From Erysipelotrichaceae bacterium (GTDB taxonomy: Bacteria; Bacillota_I; Bacilli_A; Erysipelotrichales; Coprobacillaceae), in the NCBI GenBank assembly GCA_021200395.1, contig JAJQGQ010000318.1, forward strand, positions 1 through 11,066: a stretch of DNA of 11,066 nucleotides, in the 5' to 3' direction. This document shows, piece after piece, positions 5,564-11,066 of the stretch. Within the stretch, counting starts at the first letter, position 1. The number at the start of each line of letters is the position of its first letter. The notes beneath the pieces are model-generated. The model did no database searches, was not told the DNA's origin, and worked only from the letters and a program-made list of their open reading frames with translations. The translations under genes and the position numbers were made by a program.

Positions 5564-6400
5564 ATGAATATAGAAAACATTATAAAGTGTGTTAAGCAAC
5601 AACAACCATTAATTCATGCTATCACAAATTATGTGACAGCTAATGATGTCGCAAATACTATCTTAGCTATTGGGGCATCACCTATTATGGCTGATGAAGT
5701 TTTAGAAGTTGAAGATATTACATCTATGGCACAAGGATTAGATATTAATCTTGGAACTATTAATGAGAAACGTTTTTTAGCTATTCAAAAAGCGGGAATA
5801 ATAGCTAATCAAAAACATATTCCTATATTATTAGATCCAGTTGGTATTGGAGCATCAAGATTAAGGCAACAATATGTAAAAGAATTATTGGAGCATATTC
5901 ATTTTGATGTGATAAGAGGAAATATATCAGAAATCAAGGCATTGTATCAAAATTCACCAACAAAAGGTGTTGATGCTCAAAATATCGATACGATAACGAA
6001 TGATAATATAGAACAGGTTGTATGCTTTGTTAAAGAAGTGGCAAAAGCTTATCATTGTATTATTGCTGTATCATCGGCTATAGATATTGTTGCTGATGAA
6101 AATAAGGCCTATATTATATATAATGGACATGCAATGATGAGCCGCATAACAGGGAGCGGATGTATGCTTTCAGGATTATGTACAGCATTTATGAGTGTGA
6201 ATCAGGATAATATGTTAGATGCTGTTGCTTTAGCATTTATTTGTAATGGTATTGCAGGGGAAAAGGCCTATGAGAAAATGAAAAATAATCATAGTGGAAA
6301 TGCGAGTTATCGAAATGATTTAATAGATGCTATATATTTAATGACAATAGAGGATATAAAGGAGTGTGCACGTTATGAAATGGATGCAATCGATGCTTAA
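5564..6400 (+). CDS. thiM: Hydroxyethylthiazole kinase
   Basis: Phosphorylates 4-methyl-5-(2-hydroxyethyl)thiazole with ATP, the salvage entry for the thiazole half of thiamin. The 278-aa protein shows the family order: NYVTANDVANTILAIGASP at 22-40 (substrate pocket), DPVGIGAS at 91-98, VIRGNISEI at 116-124, and ITGSGC at 195-200 with the catalytic cysteine C200 and the anion-hole glycines. I chose ATG 5564; an in-frame ATG at 5519 would make the first 15 codons out of terminator and promoter DNA. The ribosome site is GAGGGA (5554-5559). It is the first gene of an operon with thiE, a phosphatase and thiD, its last 26 bases overlapping thiE. No ThiC, ThiG or ThiF lies here, so the local set is salvage, not full synthesis. 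Confidence 0.95.
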   Translation: MNIENIIKCVKQQQPLIHAITNYVTANDVANTILAIGASPIMADEVLEVEDITSMAQGLDINLGTINEKRFLAIQKAGIIANQKHIPILLDPVGIGASRLRQQYVKELLEHIHFDVIRGNISEIKALYQNSPTKGVDAQNIDTITNDNIEQVVCFVKEVAKAYHCIIAVSSAIDIVADENKAYIIYNGHAMMSRITGSGCMLSGLCTAFMSVNQDNMLDAVALAFICNGIAGEKAYEKMKNNHSGNASYRNDLIDAIYLMTIEDIKECARYEMDAIDA

Positions 6401-7004
6401 GTTATATGCTATAACAGATCGTAACTGGTTAAAGGATGAAACGTTATATCAACAAGTGGAAAAGGCACTTCAAGGTGGCGTAACGATGATTCAATTAAGA
6501 GAAAAAAACTTAGATGATGAATCATTCTTACAAGAAGCCATAGAAATAAAAGAACTATGTCATCGTTATCATGTACCATTGATTATTAATGATAATTTAG
6601 AAGTGGCTATTCACTGTGATGCCGATGGTATTCATATAGGTCAGGATGATATTTCTATTGAAACTGTTAAAGAAAGATTTCCGCATAAAATCATTGGTGT
6701 AACAGCTCATAATTTAGATGAAGCTCTTATAGCAAAGCAAGCAGGAGCTACTTATTTAGGTATGGGAGCAGTATTTCCTACTTCAACGAAAGATCATACG
6801 ATTCCTTTGGCTATTGATGATTTAAAACATATAACTTCAGTTATTGATATACCTATTGTGGCTATTGGTGGGATTAGTCTTGATAATATTATGAAGTTAA
6901 AAGGAACTGGTGTTGCAGGAGTAGCTGTCGTTTCTGCTGTATTTAAGAGTGATGATATTGTTGGTTCAGTAAAGCAGTTATTAAAGGCAGTGGAGTCTTT
7001 GTAA
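6375..7004 (+). CDS. thiE: Thiamin phosphate synthase
   Basis: Joins HMP pyrophosphate to thiazole phosphate, giving thiamin monophosphate. The 209-aa TIM-barrel protein carries LYAITDR at 10-16, QLREKN at 40-45, the Mg/pyrophosphate-binding IINDN at 70-74, DADGIHIGQDD at 82-92, GVTAHN at 108-113 (often GVS in relatives), GAVFPTSTKDHT at 131-142, and the phosphate-binding VAIGGI at 162-167. The start at ATG 6375 follows AAGGAG (6359-6364) at 10 bases; ATG 6393 would give the more usual short N-terminus and cannot be excluded, and GTG 6366 is too close to the ribosome site. It overlaps thiM by 26 bases and shares a TAATG junction with the phosphatase gene, consistent with coupled translation. 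Confidence 0.94.
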   Translation: MKWMQSMLKLYAITDRNWLKDETLYQQVEKALQGGVTMIQLREKNLDDESFLQEAIEIKELCHRYHVPLIINDNLEVAIHCDADGIHIGQDDISIETVKERFPHKIIGVTAHNLDEALIAKQAGATYLGMGAVFPTSTKDHTIPLAIDDLKHITSVIDIPIVAIGGISLDNIMKLKGTGVAGVAVVSAVFKSDDIVGSVKQLLKAVESL

Positions 7005-7645
7005 TGGTTGGTTTGTTTGATGTGGATGGAACTATTTTGGATTCAATGGGGATTTATGAGGATTTAGGGAAAATATATTTACAAGGAAAAGGGATAGTTG
7101 CTAAAGAAGATTTGAATGATGTTCTTTATCCCATGACTTTTCAACAAAGTGCATCGTATTTAAAAAATCATTATGAATTAGATGATTCCATCGATGAAAT
7201 TATCAGCTCATTACAAAAATATCTATATGGTTATTATGCCAATGAAGTTCCATTAAAAGAGGGTATCATCGATATATTAAATATCTTAAAGAATAAAAAT
7301 GATTCATTATACATTGTGAGTTCATCACCTAAAAAACTTATAACTATAAGCTTTCAAAGACTTAATATATATCATTATTTTAAAGATATATTGACTTGTG
7401 ATGATTTCAAATGTCAAAAAGATAAACAATTTTATTTAAAAGTCTTAAAAAGAATTCATACAAAGGCTAACGAATGTATTCTTTTTGAAGATAGTGTGAG
7501 TAGTGCTATAGCAGCTAAACAATGTGGCATAAAAGTGATTGGCGTAAAAGATGATTATGCTAGAGAAAATATAAAGAATATAGCTGATATGTATATTGAA
7601 AATTGGAGGGATTTAAATGAAAACAGCTTTAACAATAGCAGGTAG
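7004..7645 (+). CDS. HAD-family phosphatase embedded in the thiamin operon
   Basis: A 213-aa haloacid dehalogenase-superfamily hydrolase of the subfamily I type, with a helical cap between motifs I and II. Motif I is FDVDGT at 5-10 (nucleophile D6, acid/base D8); motif II is S106 in YIVSSSP; motif III is K139; motif IV is FEDSVSSAIAAK at 161-172 with E162 and D163 for magnesium. It starts on the last base of the thiE stop (TAATG), with GGAG at 6992-6995, and its end overlaps thiD by 29 bases. Being locked between thiE and thiD suggests a phosphatase for a thiamin-pathway phosphate: thiamin monophosphate, or HMP or thiazole phosphate. Generic phosphatase or beta-phosphoglucomutase-like activity is the alternative. 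The family is sure; the substrate is inference. Confidence 0.88.
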   Translation: MVGLFDVDGTILDSMGIYEDLGKIYLQGKGIVAKEDLNDVLYPMTFQQSASYLKNHYELDDSIDEIISSLQKYLYGYYANEVPLKEGIIDILNILKNKNDSLYIVSSSPKKLITISFQRLNIYHYFKDILTCDDFKCQKDKQFYLKVLKRIHTKANECILFEDSVSSAIAAKQCGIKVIGVKDDYARENIKNIADMYIENWRDLNENSFNNSR

Positions 7646-8402
7646 TGATTGTAGTGGTGGTGCAGGTATTCAGGCAGATTTGAAGACAATGTGTTCTTTA
7701 GGTGTTTATGGTATGTCAGTGATTAATGCTTTGACAGCCCAAAATACAACAGGTGTTTATGGGATCATGAATGTGACAAGTGAGTTTTGTGAATTACAGT
7801 TAGATTGTATTTTTCAAGATATTTATCCTGATGCCATTAAGATTGGGATGGTGTCTAGTAGTGATTTGATTTTATCAATTGTGAAGAAATTAAAAGAATA
7901 TGATGCCAAAAATATTGTTGTTGATCCTGTTATGGTAGCGACAAGTGGGGCAAAATTGATTAATGATGATGCTATTGAAACTTTACAAAAGGAACTCATT
8001 CCTTTAGCTACTTTAATAACACCTAATATACCAGAAGCTGAGGTTCTTTGTGGGTTAAAGATAAAAGATAAGGAAACAATGGAAGAAGCAGCTAAGCTTA
8101 TTTATGATAAACATCATGTTAATGTTTTAGTTAAAGGTGGTCATTTGATTGAGGATGCACAGGATTGTTTATATGATGGTCATCATTATCATTGGTTTAT
8201 ATCTAAGCGTATTGATAATGATAATACGCATGGTACAGGTTGTACTTTATCAAGTGCTATTGCTTCTTATTTAGCATTGGGTTATCCTTTGGTAGAAGCT
8301 ATTGATAAAGCAAAAGAATATTTAACAGGGGCTTTAGCCTATGGTCTTGATTTAGGTAAAGGCAGTGGTCCTATGAATCATAGTTACAAGGTCATGAAAT
8401 AA
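7617..8402 (+). CDS. thiD: Hydroxymethylpyrimidine/phosphomethylpyrimidine kinase
   Basis: Phosphorylates HMP twice to HMP pyrophosphate, the second substrate of ThiE. The 261-aa ribokinase-fold protein has AGSDCSGGAGIQADLKT at 8-24 and ALTAQNT at 38-44 (pyrimidine pocket), VDPVM at 102-106, TPNIPEAE at 135-142, KGGH at 173-176 and THGTGCT at 204-210, whose Cys-containing loop carries the anion hole. These fit ThiD; a pyridoxal kinase of the same fold would also phosphorylate HMP, so dual use is possible. The ATG follows GGAGGG (7605-7610) at six bases and lies within the last codons of the phosphatase gene. Its final codons make one arm of a terminator, ending the operon. Confidence 0.94.
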   Translation: MKTALTIAGSDCSGGAGIQADLKTMCSLGVYGMSVINALTAQNTTGVYGIMNVTSEFCELQLDCIFQDIYPDAIKIGMVSSSDLILSIVKKLKEYDAKNIVVDPVMVATSGAKLINDDAIETLQKELIPLATLITPNIPEAEVLCGLKIKDKETMEEAAKLIYDKHHVNVLVKGGHLIEDAQDCLYDGHHYHWFISKRIDNDNTHGTGCTLSSAIASYLALGYPLVEAIDKAKEYLTGALAYGLDLGKGSGPMNHSYKVMK

Positions 8403-8412
8403 TGACCTTTTT
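8388..8412 (+). terminator. Terminator at the end of the thiamin operon
   Basis: AAGGTCAT (8388-8395) and ATGACCTT (8402-8409) form an 8-base stem around GAAATA; the T-run is 8408-8412. The thiD stop codon (8400-8402) spans the end of the loop. The tract of T is short, so some read-through into spoIVA is possible. Confidence 0.7.
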
Positions 8413-8440
8413 GCATAAAGTTTTATCCTTTTCATATAAT
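8413..8440 (+). promoter_or_regulatory. Candidate sigma-E promoter for spoIVA
   Basis: GCATAAA (8413-8419) resembles the sigma-E -35 (KMATATT; five of seven) and CATATAAT (8433-8440) resembles its -10 (CATACAnT; seven of eight), 13 bases apart. In B. subtilis spoIVA is transcribed by sigma-E in the mother cell. The start would fall close to the ribosome site at 8447-8453, so the leader would be unusually short. TATAAT (8435-8440) also permits a sigma-A reading. Confidence 0.5.
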
Positions 8441-8459
8441 GAAACGAAGGAGGATATTT

Positions 8460-9932
8460 ATGCAAGAAATATTGAAAGATATTGGTAAACGTTGTGGTGG
8501 TGATATCTATCTTGGGGTAGTAGGTCCAGTGAGGGTGGGAAAGTCATCATTTATTAAACGTTTTATGGAAGTGGCAGTTATTCCTTATATAGATGATCCT
8601 GATGCCAAATTGCGAGCTATCGATGAACTTCCCCAATCAGGTGAAGGACGCATGATTATGACTGTAGAACCTAAGTTTATACCTAATCAAGCTGCTCATA
8701 TTCATGTGGATGATAATTTAAGTGTGAATGTACGATTAGTTGATTGTGTGGGTTATGTTATAGAGGGGGCTAAAGGTTATCAGGATGATTCTGGTATTCG
8801 TCAGGTTAAGACACCGTGGTATTTAGAAGCTATTCCATTTGATGAAGCAGCACGTATTGGTACAAAAAAAGTGATTTCTGATCATTCTACCATTGGTATT
8901 GTAGTGACATGTGATGGTTCGATTTGTGAAATAGATGGAAAAGATTATCAACAAGCTAGTGATGACATTATCAATGAACTAAAAAATATTGGTAAACCAT
9001 TTGTCATCGTGGTTAATTCAAATGATCCACGTAGTACAGCTTGTCATGAACTGGTTGAAGATTTAAAACAAAAACATCAAGTACCAACAATTCCTTTGAA
9101 AGTCAATGAAATGACAGAAGAAGATATTGCCCATTTACTTAAAGAAGCATTGTTTGAATTTCCCATTCATGAAGTCAAAATAGAAGTTCCTCGTTGGATA
9201 GCGATGATGGATGCAACACATTGGTTAAAACAAACTTTAGATGAAGCTTTAGAAAAATCCATTTCTACTATTCATCGCTTTCGTGATGTCGAAACCATTG
9301 CAGATAATATGAGTCAGTTTGACTTTGTTAAAAAAGCTTATCTGATATCTGTTGATACATCTACATCCTCAGCTACCCTACGTATCAAAGAAAGAAAAGG
9401 CCTGTATAATGAGATATTGAATGAAATACTTGAACAAGATACCTTTGATGCAGCCTTATTTTTACGTCAGATTCAAGATTTAAAACAAAAGGCCCAAGAA
9501 TATCAAGCTTATCAAAATGCTATTCAAATGGTCAAACAAACAGGATATGGCTATGCTTTACCATTGATGGATGATATAGAATTAAGTGAACCAGAAGTCA
9601 TTAAGCAAGGCCCACGTTATGGGATGAAACTTGTATCAAAAGCTTCAACGATTCATATGATAAAAGTCGATATTGAATCGACTTTTGAACCTATCATTGG
9701 TTCCAAAGAACAAGCTGAAGCTTTTATTCAATATCTCCAACAAAATGGTGAAAATAATAAATCGGCTATCTTTGATTGTGACGTTTTTGGTCGAAAATTA
9801 GGCGACCTTATTAACGAAGGAATGCGCATGAAACTAGGCTCTATGAATGAGTCTGCTTGTATCCGTGTACACGATATTTTAAGCAAAATTGTCAACAAAG
9901 GAAAAACCAATGTAATTGCAATAGTTTTATAA
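8460..9932 (+). CDS. spoIVA: Spore-coat ATPase SpoIVA
   Basis: The basement-layer protein of the spore coat: it hydrolyses ATP, polymerises on the forespore surface in the mother cell, and anchors the coat. The 490-aa product is full length against 492 in B. subtilis and keeps its architecture: the N-terminal GGDIYLG at 13-19, Walker A GPVRVGKSS at 22-30, RLVDCVGY from about 93, TPWY and HSTIGIVV before the NSND motif, the middle domain containing MVKQTGYGYA, IHMIKVD and EPIIG in the C-terminal part, and a hydrophobic end (VIAIVL). Val replaces the Thr usual before GKS. The start is ATG 8460, six bases after AAGGAGG (8447-8453); an in-frame ATG at 8439 lies before that site and inside the promoter. 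No clear terminator follows before hup. Confidence 0.97.
   Translation: MQEILKDIGKRCGGDIYLGVVGPVRVGKSSFIKRFMEVAVIPYIDDPDAKLRAIDELPQSGEGRMIMTVEPKFIPNQAAHIHVDDNLSVNVRLVDCVGYVIEGAKGYQDDSGIRQVKTPWYLEAIPFDEAARIGTKKVISDHSTIGIVVTCDGSICEIDGKDYQQASDDIINELKNIGKPFVIVVNSNDPRSTACHELVEDLKQKHQVPTIPLKVNEMTEEDIAHLLKEALFEFPIHEVKIEVPRWIAMMDATHWLKQTLDEALEKSISTIHRFRDVETIADNMSQFDFVKKAYLISVDTSTSSATLRIKERKGLYNEILNEILEQDTFDAALFLRQIQDLKQKAQEYQAYQNAIQMVKQTGYGYALPLMDDIELSEPEVIKQGPRYGMKLVSKASTIHMIKVDIESTFEPIIGSKEQAEAFIQYLQQNGENNKSAIFDCDVFGRKLGDLINEGMRMKLGSMNESACIRVHDILSKIVNKGKTNVIAIVL
9662..9686 (+). repeat. Perfect inverted repeat inside spoIVA
   Basis: AAAAGTCGAT (9662-9671) and ATCGACTTTT (9677-9686) form a 10-base stem with a 5-base loop, ending in four T, inside codons for a conserved IKVDIES region. 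It looks like a weak terminator hairpin but may be chance from the codons used. Confidence 0.5.
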
Positions 9933-9939
9933 TTTTTTG

Positions 9940-9968
9940 TTGCTTTAAATTCCATGAAATGTTATACT
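9940..9968 (+). promoter_or_regulatory. Sigma-A promoter for hup
   Basis: TTGCTT (9940-9945) and TATACT (9963-9968) are 17 bases apart, with TG at 9960-9961 giving an extended -10. It would let HU be made in growing cells independently of spoIVA. The start would be near 9975, ten bases before the ribosome site. Confidence 0.7.
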
Positions 9969-9998
9969 TCTACTTAGATTTAATAGGAGGCAATACAA

Positions 9999-10271
9999 AT
10001 GAATAAAAAAGAACTTATTGATACTGTTGCTCAAAAAAAAGATTTGACAAAAAAAGAAGCGGAATCATTAGTCGATGCTGTATTTGATACCATGACTGAA
10101 TCCCTTCTATCAGGAGATAAGGTTTTAATTTCTGGATTTGGGACATTCAAAGTTAACGACCGAAAGGCTCGTAAAGGTGTTAGCCCCAAAACAAAAGAAC
10201 CTATGATTATTCCAGCTAGTAGAACTGTATCATTCAAGCCAAGTAATAGATTAAAAGATGCAATGAATTAA
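9999..10271 (+). CDS. hup: DNA-binding protein HU
   Basis: A 90-aa nucleoid protein that binds and bends DNA as a dimer. MNKKELID at 1-8 and the helices to about 38 form the dimer body; GFGTF at 46-50 begins the saddle; the arm KARKGVSPKTKEPMIIPAS runs 56-74 with the intercalating proline P63; SFKPSNRLKDAMN closes the protein. Size and order match bacterial HU (B. subtilis Hbs, 92 aa), and the position after spoIVA is the same as in B. subtilis, where HU is essential. The arm has VSP where many HU have RNP. ATG 9999 is eight bases after AGGAGG (9985-9990). It has its own promoter and a strong terminator built on its last codons, so it forms a single-gene unit, although spoIVA transcription may also enter. 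Confidence 0.97.
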   Translation: MNKKELIDTVAQKKDLTKKEAESLVDAVFDTMTESLLSGDKVLISGFGTFKVNDRKARKGVSPKTKEPMIIPASRTVSFKPSNRLKDAMN

Positions 10272-10286
10272 TCATTGCATCTTTTT
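10253..10286 (+). terminator. Strong intrinsic terminator with the hup stop codon in its loop
   Basis: A perfect 14-base stem (10253-10266 with 10272-10285) surrounds the loop ATTAA; the stop codon TAA is 10269-10271, in the loop. Five T occupy 10282-10286, four of them in the stem base. The last codons of hup (KDAMN) are the ascending arm. Confidence 0.9.
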
Positions 10287-10314
10287 CATATCTAGTTCAT
10301 ATTATTCCTATAAA
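10285..10314 (+). promoter_or_regulatory. Possible promoter for the zinc peptidase gene
   Basis: TTCATA (10285-10290; four of six to TTGACA) and TATAAA (10309-10314) are 18 bases apart, which would start transcription near 10321, just before the ribosome site at 10323-10329. An AATACAAT at 10314-10321 resembles a sigma-E -10, but is too near the ribosome site and has no correctly spaced -35. Confidence 0.35.
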
Positions 10315-10334
10315 ATACAATCGAGGTGAATCAA

Positions 10335-11042
10335 ATGTACTATTATTACAATACATACTATATGATAGGAACAATACTTGTTGTTATAGCAGCTATTTTA
10401 TCTTTAATAGCGCAAGCAAGAGTACAATCAGCTTATCGTAAATATCAAAGAATTCCTTGTTATAGAGGTATAACAGGCTATCAGGTAGCAAGAGAAATAC
10501 TCAATAGTCATGGTTTATATGATATTGATATTTACGAAGTTAAGGGTCAATTAAGTGATCACTATAATCCATCAAAACAAACCATTAATTTATCAACAGA
10601 AATATATCATGGTCATTCTATTGCATCTTTAGCAGTTGCAGCCCATGAATGTGGTCATGCATTGCAGTATCAAGAAGGCTATATGCCTATTGCATTTAGA
10701 AATGCTATCCTGCCATTTGCGAATGCTGGTCAATATTTAGGCTGGATTGCGATTATGATTGGATTACTTCTAGGTAGTACGCCATTAGCATTGTTTGGTT
10801 TTATTTTGATGTGTGGTATTTTAGCTTTTCAAATGATTACTCTACCTGTAGAATTTGATGCTTCTTCGCGTGCCTTAGAAATTCTGCAACAGAATTATTT
10901 ATTAGATAGTGAATATGATGGTGCTAAAAAGATGTTGAATGCTGCTGCTTTAACATATGTAGCTGCGTTAATATCAACATTGATGAGTATGTTAAGAATA
11001 TTCTTAATGATTATGGGAAATTCACGAGGAAATCGTCGTTAA
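10335..11042 (+). CDS. Membrane zinc metallopeptidase, YugP family
   Basis: A 235-aa integral membrane protein of the neutral zinc metallopeptidase family typified by B. subtilis YugP. A helix at about 9-29 is followed by a soluble segment ending in the zinc-binding HECGH (104-108), then hydrophobic helices at about 133-149, 151-171 and 203-228. The LPVEFDASSRA segment (170-180) is the family's second signature and supplies the likely third zinc ligand, E173. The length is near the family's 225. The start is ATG 10335, five bases after GAGGTGA (10323-10329); GTG 10326 overlaps that site. The N-terminus is notable for its tyrosines (seven of the first nine residues, apart from N and M). Substrate is not known for the family. 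It is a separate unit between two terminators. Confidence 0.9.
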   Translation: MYYYYNTYYMIGTILVVIAAILSLIAQARVQSAYRKYQRIPCYRGITGYQVAREILNSHGLYDIDIYEVKGQLSDHYNPSKQTINLSTEIYHGHSIASLAVAAHECGHALQYQEGYMPIAFRNAILPFANAGQYLGWIAIMIGLLLGSTPLALFGFILMCGILAFQMITLPVEFDASSRALEILQQNYLLDSEYDGAKKMLNAAALTYVAALISTLMSMLRIFLMIMGNSRGNRR

Positions 11043-11064
11043 AGCTTCTTTGAAGCTTTTTTTT
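11041..11064 (+). terminator. Terminator after the zinc peptidase gene
   Basis: AAAGCTTC (11041-11048) and GAAGCTTT (11052-11059) form an 8-base stem with a TTT loop, followed by T through 11064. The stop codon (11040-11042) overlaps the base of the stem. Confidence 0.85.
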
Positions 11065-11066
11065 GT

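Noticed and set aside
9933..9962. Terminator after spoIVA
   Set aside because: There is a T-rich stretch (9931-9941) and an ATTGCAAT palindrome, but no stem with a loop directly before the T-run.
9728..10237. Minus-strand open frames opposite spoIVA and hup
   Set aside because: Both lie opposite certain genes and show no family features or start signals.
1..11066. CRISPR arrays, tRNA or rRNA genes, prophage or defence genes
   Set aside because: No regularly spaced repeats, no cloverleaf or rRNA sequence, and every gene apart from the membrane-anchored protein has a housekeeping, sporulation, redox or vitamin assignment.

Overview
The window looks like the chromosome of a spore-forming, low-GC Firmicute. 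The A+T-rich coding sequence, strong AGGAGG-type ribosome sites and compact terminators fit a gut Erysipelotrichia-type lineage (Coprobacillus / Erysipelatoclostridium relatives); that placement is an inference from gene content and composition, not a search. Sporulation is shown directly by a full-length SpoIVA and a SpoVIF-family protein.

Layout. Positions 1-92 hold two short direct repeats and a two-way terminator. A small ferredoxin gene (93-278, minus) diverges from a gene for an acidic protein with a C-terminal membrane anchor (448-1083, plus). A hairpin then precedes a tight housekeeping run: cmk (1117-1782), der (1776-3080), gpsA (3082-4095) and a spoVIF-like gene (4120-4359). A terminator and a strong promoter carrying a perfect palindrome lead into two overlapping genes for flavodoxin-fold proteins (4434-5517). 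Another terminator and an extended -10 promoter lead into a thiamin salvage operon: thiM, thiE, a HAD phosphatase and thiD (5564-8402), every gene overlapping the next. Then come spoIVA (8460-9932) with a sigma-E-like promoter, hup (9999-10271) and a membrane zinc peptidase of the YugP family (10335-11042).

How the parts fit. Cmk, Der and GpsA supply CMP recycling, ribosome assembly and glycerol-3-phosphate for lipids. In Bacillus subtilis cmk, der, gpsA, spoIVA and hbs (HU) also lie in this order; here the flavoprotein pair and the thiamin genes sit between the gpsA and spoIVA parts. ThiM phosphorylates the thiazole alcohol, ThiD makes HMP-PP, ThiE joins them to thiamin phosphate, and the co-translated HAD enzyme could dephosphorylate that product or an HMP/thiazole phosphate. 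No TPP riboswitch is visible. No stretch over 300 bases lacks a gene.

The most unusual points are that four terminators place the stop codon in or at the edge of the hairpin loop, that the promoter before the flavoprotein pair carries an operator-like palindrome, that the phosphatase is embedded in the thiamin operon, and that a hairpin stands directly before cmk. I found no clear evidence of a wholly new system.
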